A stretch of 34,858 bases of DNA from Pontibacter qinzhouensis (GCF_008017455.1 NZ_VRTY01000066.1:1-34858), one strand, 5' to 3'. Positions 7,600-15,764 are shown, counted from the stretch's first letter. The notes: generated by a model from the sequence alone, not told the origin. Made by a program: numbers and translations.

Positions 7600-8586
7600 A
7601 TGCAATACAGAAAACTAGGAAAAACAGGTTTTAATGTTTCGGAAATAGCGCTAGGAACATGGCAGGTAGGTGGCCGTTGGGGAGAACCTTTTAACGACGC
7701 CAATGCCGCACAAATAATAAACCAGGCCATAGATGCAGGTGTCAACTTCATCGACACAGCCGATGTATACAGCGATGGGCTAAGTGAGGCTGCAGTAGCC
7801 AAGGTGGTGAAAGCACGAACGGAGGAAGTGTATATAGCCACTAAATGTGGTCGCCAAATAAACCCGCACCTCTCAGAAGGTTATACCCCAGAAAGTGTAA
7901 CAGCCTATGTAGAAGCCAGCCTGCGTAACATGAGGCTCGAAACCCTGGACCTTATTCAGCTGCATTGTCCGCCTACTGCCGTGTATAACCGCCCAGAAAT
8001 TTTCGAAACATTTGACCGGCTTCAGGAGCAGGGCAAGATCAGAAACCTGGGTGTGAGTGTGGAGCTGGTAGATGAAGCCTTGCAGGCGATGCAGTACCCC
8101 AACGTTAAAACTATTCAGGTAATATTTAATATGTTCCGGCTCAAACCTGCGCAGGAGCTATTCGAGAAGGCGCGACAGCAGGATGTGGGCATTATTGTAA
8201 GGGTGCCACTGGCTAGCGGGCTACTCACAGGCAAAATGAGCCACGCCACCACTTTTGGCGCGCAGGATCACCGCCATTTCAATCGCCATGGCGAGGCCTT
8301 CGACAAAGGAGAAACGTTTTCAGGAGTTGATTATGAGTTAGGATTGGAGGCAGTAGAAGCCCTGAAAAAACTATTTCCGGGGCAGGAACCGCTGGCAGCC
8401 TGGGCACTACGCTGGGTACTCATGTTCCCGGAGGTAAGCACCGTTATACCCGGTGCATCTCGTCCGGAACAAGTAACATCTAATGTAGCAGCTTCTCAAC
8501 TTCCGGCCCTTAGTCCGGAGCAGATGCAAGGTGTGCAACAAATCTACGATCAGTACATAAAAGAGCAGGTGCATGCCCAATGGTAA
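7600..8586 (+). CDS. Aldo/keto reductase
   Basis: 328 aa, full length for the family. The (beta/alpha)8 barrel carries the catalytic tetrad Asp52 and Tyr57 (DTADVYSDG), Lys82 (ATKCG) and His122 (IQLHCPP). Late barrel strands include the NADPH-binding segment VSTVIPGASRPEQV. Such enzymes reduce aldehydes and ketones with NADPH in the cytoplasm; the physiological substrate is not evident. The gene stands alone, with a long hairpin terminator about 140 bp downstream. Confidence 0.92.
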   Translation: MQYRKLGKTGFNVSEIALGTWQVGGRWGEPFNDANAAQIINQAIDAGVNFIDTADVYSDGLSEAAVAKVVKARTEEVYIATKCGRQINPHLSEGYTPESVTAYVEASLRNMRLETLDLIQLHCPPTAVYNRPEIFETFDRLQEQGKIRNLGVSVELVDEALQAMQYPNVKTIQVIFNMFRLKPAQELFEKARQQDVGIIVRVPLASGLLTGKMSHATTFGAQDHRHFNRHGEAFDKGETFSGVDYELGLEAVEALKKLFPGQEPLAAWALRWVLMFPEVSTVIPGASRPEQVTSNVAASQLPALSPEQMQGVQQIYDQYIKEQVHAQW

Positions 8587-8728
8587 TGGCTTTTAATTTT
8601 TAACTAAATTTCAGGAAAAGGTGAAACACAACGCAAGCTCCTTCAGTAGTTGAAAGTATATCCTGATTTCTAAAGCTTTGCATCAATTCCTTCAGATAAA
8701 AATGAAGGAACCATTTATAGCATGTAGG

Positions 8729-8801
8729 CGAAAAAGCGCCTGCCTCTCCGGCCAGTAAAGCATCAAGACTTTGTGAACCAGGAACGGCAGGCGCTTTTTC
8801 G
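8729..8801. terminator. Perfect 16-bp inverted repeat, probable bidirectional terminator
   Basis: CGAAAAAGCGCCTGCC (8729-8744) and GGCAGGCGCTTTTTCG (8786-8801) are exact complements separated by a 41-nt loop. The A5/T5 tracts at the stem base make terminator function likely. The loop is much longer than in ordinary intrinsic terminators. It sits 143 bp after the aldo/keto reductase and 69 bp before the next operon. Confidence 0.6.
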
Positions 8802-8869
8802 TTTAACACATGCAGCTTGTTACCTGGCCCTTTACAAAGTATTTGTTTCACCTTTATAACTCTACATTC

Positions 8870-9301
8870 ATGATGATTCTGGAAGTAAGAAAGATAAATC
8901 GGAACGCTGGAAAGTGGCTAAGTGTGCTAGCGCTGTTGGCCAGTGCCTGGACCTACGAGAATGGCAACCTGGTGCAAGTTGTGTGCTTCGGGCTGCTGGC
9001 GGTGGTGCTGTGGCTGGTAGCTGACATGTATGTTGGGCTTCAGCTAAAGGAACGCGACCAAAAGCTGGCAATCGGTTTTGGCTTCGGCAAGCTTTTTAAG
9101 GTACAGGAGGAGTTTTATTTTCATGAGGTAAAAGGCTTGCATATTGTACAGCAAACAGACCGTTACTACGCCATCGGGCTCACCTTAACTTCCGGTCGCT
9201 TTCTGATTCTGGAAAAAGTAGCTACGCTCGCCAAAGCCAAAGCAAGACAATTGGAACTAACAGAATTGTTTGACAAGTCACTTATCCGCCAGAAGAATTA
9301 G
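8870..9301 (+). CDS. Small membrane protein of unknown function, 143 aa
   Basis: Two adjacent N-terminal hydrophobic segments (about residues 16-30 and 34-54) precede a soluble domain of about 90 residues (GLQLKERDQKLAIGFGFGKLFKVQEEF). The soluble domain looks like a short beta-rich PH-like fold. I chose the start at 8870 (MMILEVRKINR) because the in-frame ATG at 8810 would add a 20-residue extension abutting the terminator hairpin. The stop is 2 bp before the next gene, so the three genes here are almost certainly one operon. Function unknown. Confidence 0.7.
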   Translation: MMILEVRKINRNAGKWLSVLALLASAWTYENGNLVQVVCFGLLAVVLWLVADMYVGLQLKERDQKLAIGFGFGKLFKVQEEFYFHEVKGLHIVQQTDRYYAIGLTLTSGRFLILEKVATLAKAKARQLELTELFDKSLIRQKN

Positions 9302-9303
9302 GT

Positions 9304-9525
9304 ATGCGAAAATTTCTACATTTCATTTGTAAGGCTTTCCCGAAGCTTCTGTTGCTGCTGATCGGTGTTTTGGCACATGCTACTCCGGCAGCGGCCTGCA
9401 CCACCTGCAGCAGACCTTTACAAGCCGAAATATTTACAACAGATTTTTTTCTGGTATTGCTGTTGCTCCTGCTGCCTTTTGTGCTTGTTTGGGCGCTGGT
9501 ATACGGTTTACATAAACTCAAATAA
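9304..9525 (+). CDS. Small Cys-containing membrane protein, 73 aa
   Basis: Signal-like N-terminal helix (LLLLLIGVLAHATPAAA), then the cluster ACTTCSRPLQAEIF with a CxxC pair, then a second long helix (FFLVLLLLLLPFVLVWALVYGL). With the first helix cleaved or retained, the CxxC segment would face the periplasm. This fits a metal-binding or redox accessory peptide, but that is inference. It begins 2 bp after the preceding stop and ends 2 bp before the DUF2243 gene, so the three are translationally linked. Confidence 0.7.
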   Translation: MRKFLHFICKAFPKLLLLLIGVLAHATPAAACTTCSRPLQAEIFTTDFFLVLLLLLLPFVLVWALVYGLHKLK

Positions 9526-9527
9526 AA

Positions 9528-10034
9528 ATGCAAGAACAGCAACCTGCAACAAGAGCCTCTGGCCTCACTACCGGCCCTTTGGTAGCAGCCGCGGCACTTA
9601 TTGGTATCGGAATGGGAGGCTTTATCGATGGCATAGTGCTGCACCAGATTTTGCAGTGGCACCAGATGCTGACTGCTAAAATACCGGCTACCACCGTGCT
9701 TAACAAAGAAGTTAATATGTTCTGGGATGGCATCTTCCATAGTTTTACCTGGCTCACTACAGCAGCTGGTATATACCGGTTATGGCGACTTGTTTTTACG
9801 AGAAAAGCGCTGTTATCGAACAAGCTGTTTGCTGGCGGTCTGCTATTGGGCTGGGGACTGTTTAATGTAGTAGAAGGTATATTGGACCATCACGTGCTCG
9901 TGCTGCACAACGTTCGCGAACTGAGCGCCAACACGGACGCCTGGAACTATGGTTTTCTGATACTATCTTTCCTGATGCTTGCTGCCGGCTGGTTTATGAT
10001 ACAGGCTGAGCGCAAACGTTTAAAGGTATATTAA
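9528..10034 (+). CDS. DUF2243 family membrane protein
   Basis: 168 aa with four hydrophobic segments (about residues 18-34, 70-85, 100-120 and 140-158). The hallmark is GIGMGGFIDGIVLHQILQWHQML (residues 24-46), with a second His-rich block, EGILDHHVLVLHNVRE. Membrane-buried Asp and His residues in these positions define DUF2243 and suggest metal or heme binding. In other genomes the family is often found near copper or cytochrome oxidase assembly genes, but no function is established. Third gene of the operon, following the 73-aa Cys protein by 2 bp. Confidence 0.88.
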   Translation: MQEQQPATRASGLTTGPLVAAAALIGIGMGGFIDGIVLHQILQWHQMLTAKIPATTVLNKEVNMFWDGIFHSFTWLTTAAGIYRLWRLVFTRKALLSNKLFAGGLLLGWGLFNVVEGILDHHVLVLHNVRELSANTDAWNYGFLILSFLMLAAGWFMIQAERKRLKVY

Positions 10035-10511
10035 GTCATAAAAGGCTACTGCATGTGTCTTGAAGGCGCTGGAATAGAAGCATCTGATCTAAGAGGGTTT
10101 AGGCTATCCCTAACAGCATACTTCACTATATTCTTTAGATCAGTAGTTAAGGCTGTTGCTAGTAATTATGCTAATGAAAATGGGCTTCCAAAGCTTTTTC
10201 ATCAAAAACTATCCAAGGGTGTACAGTTATAGGTACCTCGTACTGCTGGTCAGAAAACTCCATTTTGTTTACCACCTTTCTTCATGGCTCGTATAAATAC
10301 GGAGTGGCTACCTTAACAATGTTTAACCACAGGTTCTGTAGCTGATCTGGCACAGTCTGTTATAATTACCATTGTGCCAATTAAGCTGCTTACCCTGAAA
10401 AGTACAAGCTTTACCATTTATTAAGGATGATAGGCTTGCTTTACGAAAACTGTACCCTTTAAACTCGTATTATTAAGATATTATCATTTTACTAACCTTT
10501 ATACAGATAAA
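10035..10511. other. Intergenic region, 477 bp
   Basis: Contains a nested hairpin (CTGATCTAA 10084-10092 with TTAGATCAG 10135-10143, enclosing TTAGG/CCTAA) that could terminate the DUF2243 operon, although no T-run follows. Repeat copy D lies at 10164-10221. The rest, 10222-10511, shows no gene. Confidence 0.45.
10164..10221 (+). repeat. Dispersed 58-bp element, copy D
   Basis: Starts AATTATGCTAATG and ends CAAGGGTG, with 37-nt spacing. The core GGGCTTCCAAAGC carries a paired change: GCTT with AAGC instead of CCTT with AAGG. This keeps the central dyad intact. Confidence 0.88.
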
Positions 10512-10793
10512 ATGGAAAGTAAGAGCGCCAAACAAGCCGTGAGTGATGTGTTGCAATTGGACCTGGAGGAGACCCAGTCGCAAGAGCTATACTACAACAT
10601 CTGCAATTTCCTGATGCAAAAAGATGAGCTTTGCTATGTCGATATAATTAAATTTAAGTACTCCCTGCTCATCGAAGATTTTAACCAGGAGCTCATCGAC
10701 TACTTCGTAATGGAATACGTGCTTTCTAACATGAGGAGCAAATACGGCTTAGTACTTTCCGCACTAACATACCTGATTACCAGCAAATCCTGA
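10512..10793 (+). CDS. Small soluble protein of unknown function, 93 aa
   Basis: ATG start, all-helical appearance, acidic, with two Cys (Cys31 and Cys41) and several aromatic residues (YYNICNFL, DELCYVDIIKFKYSLLIEDF). No signal peptide or membrane segment. Flanked by long spacers that each hold a copy of the dispersed element. I do not recognise it. Confidence 0.6.
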   Translation: MESKSAKQAVSDVLQLDLEETQSQELYYNICNFLMQKDELCYVDIIKFKYSLLIEDFNQELIDYFVMEYVLSNMRSKYGLVLSALTYLITSKS

Positions 10794-11216
10794 AGCTAGC
10801 TGTTCTAGAAAATCCGACTCCTTGTAGAATAGCCCGCAAAGGCTTTTAATGGCGGGTCACCAACTAACTAGGATTTCTACTAACTAGGTGGAAGAAATTA
10901 AAGGCGTGTCTCTGATAACAGTTGGAGCAGCAGGACTGGATTTGCTTTCGTACTTTAAAATTATTCGAATGAAAAAGGCCTTCCGAAGGAATTTAACTAA
11001 ATTTCCATCAAGGGTGTGCCTGCCAATTAGTGAACATTGTAGCTAGGAACATAAGCCGGAAGAGAAACGGAACAGCAAGGACCTGGGTTTATGTCTGGTG
11101 TACTTGTATGTTAGTACCAGTTACCAGGTCTGTTGTAGTACTTGTCGAGCAACTGGTAAGGGCATAGCTGAAATACTATGCTTGCTGGTTAGCCTGGTTT
11201 GAGCCCCAACAAAAAA
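10794..11216. other. Convergent intergenic region
   Basis: Contains a weak hairpin CCCGC..GCGGG (about 10833-10857) after the small gene and a 10-bp direct repeat ACTAACTAGG at 10863-10872 and 10879-10888. Repeat copy E lies at 10959-11016. Nothing else was recognised. Confidence 0.45.
10959..11016 (+). repeat. Dispersed 58-bp element, copy E
   Basis: Starts AATTATTCGAATG and ends CAAGGGTG, with 37-nt spacing. The core CCTTCCGAAGG is a perfect 11-bp dyad apart from its central base. Confidence 0.88.
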
Positions 11217-11248
11217 AGAATCCTGCAAGTGTTAACCCGCAGGATTCT
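11217..11248 (-). terminator. Terminator of the YciF-family gene
   Basis: AGAATCCTGC (11217-11226) pairs perfectly with GCAGGATTCT (11239-11248). The adjacent A7 on the plus strand is a T-run in the minus-strand direction. Confidence 0.8.
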
Positions 11249-11285
11249 CTAAGTAGCGTAAGTTGAAAATAATTGGCAACTGCTA

Positions 11286-11780
11286 TTAGCTAGCTGCTTT
11301 TTTGTTGATGTAGCTTTTAGCCAGCTTGTTTAGCTTTGTATCGGCTGTCTGCTCTTCTTTTAACGTCTCGTTTAGTAAAGCTGCTGCTTCGGCATGGCCC
11401 AGGAACTCAGCAAAGTGAGCAGCGGTGCCGTAACCCGAAATCTCATAATGCTCTATGCGTTGTGCCGAAGCAATAAGGCCGGCATCTTTCACCTCCGGAG
11501 TGGCTTTCTCATCGATCATGTCTTCGCCTTCCTCAATCAATCCTTCCATTGCTTTGCACTTCATGCGGCCCGGACTAATTCCCAGCAGGTCACAAACTTT
11601 CTCAAGACGCTCTTTCTGTACCTTGGTTTCTTCCAGATGACTTTCAAATGCCTGTTTCAGCTTCGGATCAGCTGCTTTCTCGGCCATTTTAGGAAGAGCC
11701 TCTAACAACTGCTTTTCAGCGCTATATAAATCTTTTATCTCGTGCTGCAGTAGCTCGTCCAGGTTCTTTAATTTACTCAT
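11286..11780 (-). CDS. YciE/YciF (DUF892) ferritin-like protein
   Basis: 164 aa, the usual family length. Starts MSKLKNLDELLQHEIKDLYSAEKQLLEALPKM, with the DLYxAEKQ signature at residues 17-24. Later segments GMKGLxEEG-like (AMEGLIEEGEDMI) and AQRIEHYEISGYGTAAHFAEFLG supply the other carboxylate and His ligands of the four-helix ferritin-like fold. YciF proteins are cytoplasmic stress-induced proteins with a probable dimetal site; their reaction is uncertain. Monocistronic with its own terminator. Confidence 0.9.
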   Translation of the reverse strand: MSKLKNLDELLQHEIKDLYSAEKQLLEALPKMAEKAADPKLKQAFESHLEETKVQKERLEKVCDLLGISPGRMKCKAMEGLIEEGEDMIDEKATPEVKDAGLIASAQRIEHYEISGYGTAAHFAEFLGHAEAAALLNETLKEEQTADTKLNKLAKSYINKKAAS

Positions 11781-12060
11781 AGCTTTAAATTTTTATGGTT
11801 TTAGTAGTGCGTTTGCGTTTGGCTATACGCGCCCATAGCAGTTTTGTTAAAGAGCAGGTACTTGTTTTGGCACATTTCAAGAAATAAAAAGGCAGACGAA
11901 AAAGCTAGGCTAAAGAGAATGAAAGAGATAGCTGATTTAAAGCAATACAATAAATATGCAAATTAAGAACCTGACCTAAAAGCTGCTGCTTAGGGATGAG
12001 AAAGTTTATTCTGGTTTAATGTAACCACAGAAGCAGGAGAGGCGGCAGGCCCTAAAAAGT
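11781..12060. other. Intergenic region between two minus-strand stress genes
   Basis: This 280-bp stretch is the upstream region of the YciF-type gene. I see no exact TAnnTTTG promoter, repeat copy or hairpin in it. Confidence 0.35.
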
Positions 12061-12092
12061 AAAAGCCTTACACGGCTAGGTGTAAGGCTTTT
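12061..12092. terminator. Terminator of the cold-shock gene
   Basis: AAAAGCCTTACAC (12061-12073) pairs perfectly with GTGTAAGGCTTTT (12080-12092) around the loop GGCTAG. It is 24 bp past the cold-shock stop and has A/T tracts on both sides, so it can work in either direction. Confidence 0.85.
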
Positions 12093-12116
12093 CTGGAAAT
12101 GACTTTATTGTTAAAA

Positions 12117-12308
12117 CTAAGCTAACTTCACGTTAACTGCGTTTAGACCTTTTCTTCCTTCTTGTAAGTCGAAAGTAACTTCGTCATTTTCTCTGATTTC
12201 GTTTACCAGGCCAGATACATGCACGAAGTACTCCTGATTTGAATTTTCTTCTTTAATAAATCCGAAACCTTTAGAATCATTAAAGAATTTTACTGTTCCT
12301 TTGTTCAT
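12117..12308 (-). CDS. Cold-shock domain protein (CspA family)
   Basis: 63 aa from MNKGTVKFFNDSKGFGFIKE. RNP1 is KGFGFI (residues 13-18) and RNP2 is YFVHVS (27-32); the protein ends NAVNVKLA. These single-stranded RNA/DNA-binding beta barrels act as RNA chaperones. The frame is open to an ATG at 12338 (ten extra residues), but homologues begin at MNKGTVKFF, so I chose 12308. A near-consensus -7 box (TACCTTTA on the minus strand, around 12340-12347) lies upstream. Confidence 0.95.
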   Translation of the reverse strand: MNKGTVKFFNDSKGFGFIKEENSNQEYFVHVSGLVNEIRENDEVTFDLQEGRKGLNAVNVKLA

Positions 12309-12581
12309 TTTGTTATTTGTTATATACTCAAGACGCATAAAGGTAGTAAAATGTTCATTCAGATTTATATTTTATATAATTATTTCTGATATAGTGACAA
12401 TGGAGCCACTGAAGGCAGTATTTATTTTTTAAATGGATAACTTATTTTAAGATAACAGCACATTTTTCACCCTGCCCAACCAATGGCAACCCCTTTACCT
12501 GCTGCTTACAAGTGTTAGGTAAAAAAGGTAAAAGCTGTATCTTTAAGGGCAATTCACTTAACTGAAATTTATTTTCCTACT

Positions 12582-13664
12582 ATGAAAATCGTTTCCTGTT
12601 TAACGCTCAAACCTTCCGTTTTGGCCATGTCGCTGCTCTTTGGCTTTAGTGTTAGCTGCACCACTAAACAGCCTGCCCGCTCAACCGCAGAGGAGCGAAT
12701 TACCATTACAGCCTATGAGGCAGACCGGAAACTAGAGGTGCACATAGATGGTAAATTGTTTACCGCTTACCGCTACCCAACCGATTTGTATAAACCTGTT
12801 CTTTACCCGGTACATGCTGCCAACGGAACGCCCATAACAAGAGGATGGCCTTATGAGCCCCGACCAGCAGAGCGTACCGACCACCCGCACCAGGTTGGCA
12901 TGTGGCTAAACTACGGCGATGTAAACGGGCTGGACTTCTGGAATAACTCAAACGCTATAAAGCCAGAGAATAAGCACCGCTATGGCACCATTCGTCACCA
13001 TGCCGTAAAGCGTGTGCAAAATGGAAATGAGCAGGCCGAACTGGAAGTTCAAATGCAGTGGCTTAGCCCCGATAATGTGGTACTGCTACAAGAGGAAACA
13101 CGCTATATTTTTAAGGGAGATGCCAACAGCCGGATCATCGACAGAATTACGACCCTGACAGCACAGCAGCAGGAGATTTCTCTGGAAGATAACAAAGAAG
13201 GTTTTTACGCCATCAGGGTTGCGCGTGAACTGGAGCACCCAACAGCAAGTCCAGCAAAATATATCGACGCAAACGGTAAAGAAGTAGACTTAAGCACCGG
13301 CGACCCAGCTGTTACCGGCAAGTACTTGAGCAGCCGTGCTGTAGAAGGTGAGGCTGTATGGGGCACGCGTGCCGAATGGGTAGCCCTAAGAGGCACTATC
13401 AAAGACCAGCCAGTTTCTGTCACCATCATGGATCATCCTAAAAATGTCGGTTTCCCTACCTATTGGATGGCTCGTGGCTACGGGCTGTTCAGTGCCAACC
13501 CCTTAGGCCAGAAAGTTCTGAGCGAAGGCAAAGAGGAACTTCACTTTAAGCTAGCACCAGGAGAAGCGGTAACCTTCAGGTACCGCCTGCTCATAAAAGA
13601 TGGCCAAACCCAAACAGCAGATAGCACGCATCATGCTTATGAAGAATTTAATAAGCTCTACTAA
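12582..13664 (+). CDS. DUF6807 (PmoA-like) lipoprotein
   Basis: 360 aa. The N-terminal signal peptide ends at a lipobox-like FSVSC (Cys26). The mature domain has the family blocks KPVLYPVHAANGTPITRGWPY (about residues 68-88), DHPHQVGMWLNYGDVNGLDFW (about 101-121) and, near the end, DHPKNVGFPTYWMARGYGLF. DUF6807 proteins are common in Bacteroidota polysaccharide and plant-material degradation gene sets, are predicted to be secreted beta-sandwich proteins and lack an agreed biochemical role. The gene here stands alone, with no SusC/D pair nearby. TATCTTTA at about 12537-12544 is a near-consensus -7 box. Confidence 0.85.
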   Translation: MKIVSCLTLKPSVLAMSLLFGFSVSCTTKQPARSTAEERITITAYEADRKLEVHIDGKLFTAYRYPTDLYKPVLYPVHAANGTPITRGWPYEPRPAERTDHPHQVGMWLNYGDVNGLDFWNNSNAIKPENKHRYGTIRHHAVKRVQNGNEQAELEVQMQWLSPDNVVLLQEETRYIFKGDANSRIIDRITTLTAQQQEISLEDNKEGFYAIRVARELEHPTASPAKYIDANGKEVDLSTGDPAVTGKYLSSRAVEGEAVWGTRAEWVALRGTIKDQPVSVTIMDHPKNVGFPTYWMARGYGLFSANPLGQKVLSEGKEELHFKLAPGEAVTFRYRLLIKDGQTQTADSTHHAYEEFNKLY

Positions 13665-14028
13665 ACCTAAGGTCTTGAATGTCTCATCATGCTGTTTAAA
13701 GACCATATCATCCAAAACCTTGTTTGCTCACTATAAAACTCAGGAGATGATAAGACGTAACTAGCGGGCTTAAACAGTAGTAAATTATGTTGTTTAGGCG
13801 TTAGCAAGACCAGAAAAGGTGCGGTTTATAAATTTTATATGCTAAAACTTACCTCTTGTTGCTTTAATTAATGCGTAGATTTTTATATTTACCAATGATA
13901 CATGTACATAAGGGTAAATACTGAAAATTCAGTATTTAAAGAGCCTTTTCATGATCTAACGTAAAGTCTTTTAAGCAGAAGAATGTGTAGGGGAGAAGCG
14001 CATCTTAAAATTATATTAACCCTTTTTT
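13665..14028. other. Intergenic region, 364 bp
   Basis: Only the palindrome at 13916-13937 and a short self-complementary ATGTACAT (around 13903-13910) stand out. No repeat copy and no gene. Confidence 0.4.
13916..13937. promoter_or_regulatory. Palindrome upstream of the thioesterase operon
   Basis: AAATACTGAA and TTCAGTATTT form a perfect 10-bp inverted repeat separated by AA. It lies 91 bp before the thioesterase start, suitable for an operator. The regulator is unknown. Confidence 0.4.
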
Positions 14029-14466
14029 ATGAATAACACCTACGAAGCAAAGGTTATGTGGTCGCACCTGGACCCCAACTTACATATGCGCCACTCAGCT
14101 TATGCAGACTTTGCGGCTCAGGCCAGAATTGCCGTTCTTGATAACCTGGGCCTCGATTATAAAACCTTTCAGGAATTGCGGGTTGGACCGGTTCTTTTTA
14201 GAGAGGAACTGATTTATTTGCGAGAAGTTGGCCTGAACGAGACAATACGGGTAACACTGGAACTAACCAAAAGCAGAAATGACGGGTCTCGATGGTCCAT
14301 CAGGCATATAATTTATAGAGGAGATGGCGTAAAAGCAGCTATCGTGAATGTGGATGGCGCCTGGTTTGATGTAGAAAAAAGGAAACTGACGATACTGCCA
14401 GAGGAATTGGTTCTTAAGTTTGCAGAGCTTCCGAAAAGCATCGACTTCGATTTTGAAATGGTTTAA
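14029..14466 (+). CDS. Hot-dog fold acyl-CoA thioesterase (4HBT/YbgC type)
   Basis: 145 aa. The catalytic region WSHLDPNLHMRHSAYADF (residues 11-28) carries Asp15, Asn17 and His19, the 4-hydroxybenzoyl-CoA thioesterase signature D-x-N-x-H. It continues with the long helix AAQARIAVLDNLGLDYKTFQEL. Central strands (VGPVLFREELIYLREV, NDGSRWSIRHIIY, AAIVNVDGAWFDV) complete the fold. The substrate is not evident. First gene of a probable three-gene operon, with cytosine deaminase 35 bp downstream. Confidence 0.88.
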   Translation: MNNTYEAKVMWSHLDPNLHMRHSAYADFAAQARIAVLDNLGLDYKTFQELRVGPVLFREELIYLREVGLNETIRVTLELTKSRNDGSRWSIRHIIYRGDGVKAAIVNVDGAWFDVEKRKLTILPEELVLKFAELPKSIDFDFEMV

Positions 14467-14501
14467 CTCCCTGTAAAGTAATAGAATTTTTAAATAGCCC
14501 C

Positions 14502-14954
14502 ATGATGGAAGAAGGTCGAGATGAGTTTATGGCGGCAGCGCTGGAAGAAGCCAGGAAAGGATACCAGGCAGGCGGTATTCCGATTGGATCGGTGTTGGTT
14601 TACCAGGGCAAGGTAATTGGGCGTGGCCACAACAAACGCGTGCAGCAGGGCAGTGCTATCTTACACGGCGAAATGGATGCCCTTGAGAATGCCGGCCGCC
14701 AGCCAGCTGCTGTGTATAAAGATTGTACCATCTACACCACTTTATCGCCTTGCCCCATGTGCTCGGGTACCATATTGCTATATGGTATTCCTAGAGTGGT
14801 GGTGGGAGAGAACAGGACTTTTATGGGCGAAGAAGAGCTGCTTAAAGCAAGAGGAGTAACAATAACTGTTGTTAACGATGAAGCCTGCTATAACCTTATG
14901 CAGCAATTTATAAAAGAAAAGCCTGCACTCTGGAACGAGGACATAGGCGTCTGA
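14502..14954 (+). CDS. Cytosine deaminase of the fungal FCY1 type
   Basis: 150 aa (or 149 from the second ATG at 14505). The zinc site is His55-x-Glu57 (LHGEMDALENAGR) with Cys84 and Cys87 (TTLSPCPMCSGTILLYGIP). The match to yeast cytosine deaminase is unusually close along the whole length. GRGHNKRVQQGSAILHGE, VYKDCTIYTTLSPC and GIPRVVVGEN all have direct counterparts, as does the C-terminal ending with Trp144 and Asp147 (LWNEDIG), which in the yeast enzyme caps the pyrimidine pocket. Predicted reaction: cytosine to uracil plus ammonia, in pyrimidine salvage. Bacteria more often use the unrelated amidohydrolase CodA. A broader nucleoside deaminase activity remains possible. Confidence 0.85.
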   Translation: MMEEGRDEFMAAALEEARKGYQAGGIPIGSVLVYQGKVIGRGHNKRVQQGSAILHGEMDALENAGRQPAAVYKDCTIYTTLSPCPMCSGTILLYGIPRVVVGENRTFMGEEELLKARGVTITVVNDEACYNLMQQFIKEKPALWNEDIGV

Positions 14955-14979
14955 TACCTGATGAAGTAGCTTTCCTGTA

Positions 14980-15726
14980 ATGCCTTTTACCTTCTCACAT
15001 CCGGCTATAGTATTTCCGTTGCACGCCTTGCCCAAACCATGGCGTTCTATGACGGGGCTGATTGCAGGAAGTATAGTGCCAGATTTTGAGATGTTTCTGA
15101 AAATGAAAGCGGAGACATCGTTTAGCCACACCTTGTCCGGTGTTTTCTGGTTTAACCTGCCGCTTGCGTTTCTGCTGGCTTGCCTGTACCACCTGCTCAT
15201 CCGCGACGTGCTTATTACGCACCTGCCTTCGTTCCTGAGGCTTCGCTTCAACAGTTTTAAAAATTTTAATTGGATAGCCTATTGCAGGAAAAATTTCCTG
15301 GCTGTCATACTTTCCGTGCTGGTTGGTGCTTGCCTGCATATTCTGTGGGATGGTTTCACGCATAAGAATGGTTTGTTTGTGAAGCTGCTGCCTTTTCTTC
15401 AGACTCCAGTTGAACTGGCTTCTTTCACTTCGCCGCTGTACTACCTGCTACAGTTAGGCTTTTCGGTACTGGGAGCGGTGGTTATGGTTGTATCAGTTTT
15501 TCTGCTTCCGGTACAACACGATCAGTTTCCGAAGAAAAATAAAGCTACCTACTGGGTCATGCTCGTAATACTCGCTGCACCGGTTTTTGTAATTGGCATG
15601 CAGCAGGAGTTTACGTCGCATTACCTTTCGAATGTGGTGGTGAATGCTATCTCAGCATTATTAATTGGCCTTCTCCTTACCTCCGTCTACTTCAGGTATG
15701 CTAACAAGACCACACCTGTTCTTTAA
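14980..15726 (+). CDS. DUF4184 family membrane protein
   Basis: 248 aa. The N-terminus MPFTFSHPAIVFPL is the family hallmark, followed by LIAGSIVPDFEMFL (metal-binding-like PDFE) and FSHTLSGVFWFNLPLAFL. About six membrane segments follow, with the conserved VGACLHILWDGFTHKNG in the middle. His and Asp residues in these motifs recall membrane phospholipase or hydrolase relatives, but the function is unknown. Starts 25 bp after the deaminase, probably the last gene of the operon. Repeat copy F begins 38 bp after its stop. Confidence 0.85.
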   Translation: MPFTFSHPAIVFPLHALPKPWRSMTGLIAGSIVPDFEMFLKMKAETSFSHTLSGVFWFNLPLAFLLACLYHLLIRDVLITHLPSFLRLRFNSFKNFNWIAYCRKNFLAVILSVLVGACLHILWDGFTHKNGLFVKLLPFLQTPVELASFTSPLYYLLQLGFSVLGAVVMVVSVFLLPVQHDQFPKKNKATYWVMLVILAAPVFVIGMQQEFTSHYLSNVVVNAISALLIGLLLTSVYFRYANKTTPVL

Positions 15727-15764
15727 TGGCTTTAAACAAAACAGAACCCTCCATAGAAATAAAT

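Noticed and set aside
9282..9823. Two minus-strand frames (152 and 101 aa) opposite the DUF2243 operon
   Set aside because: They overlap each other and three well-supported plus-strand genes in antisense, and show no family features.
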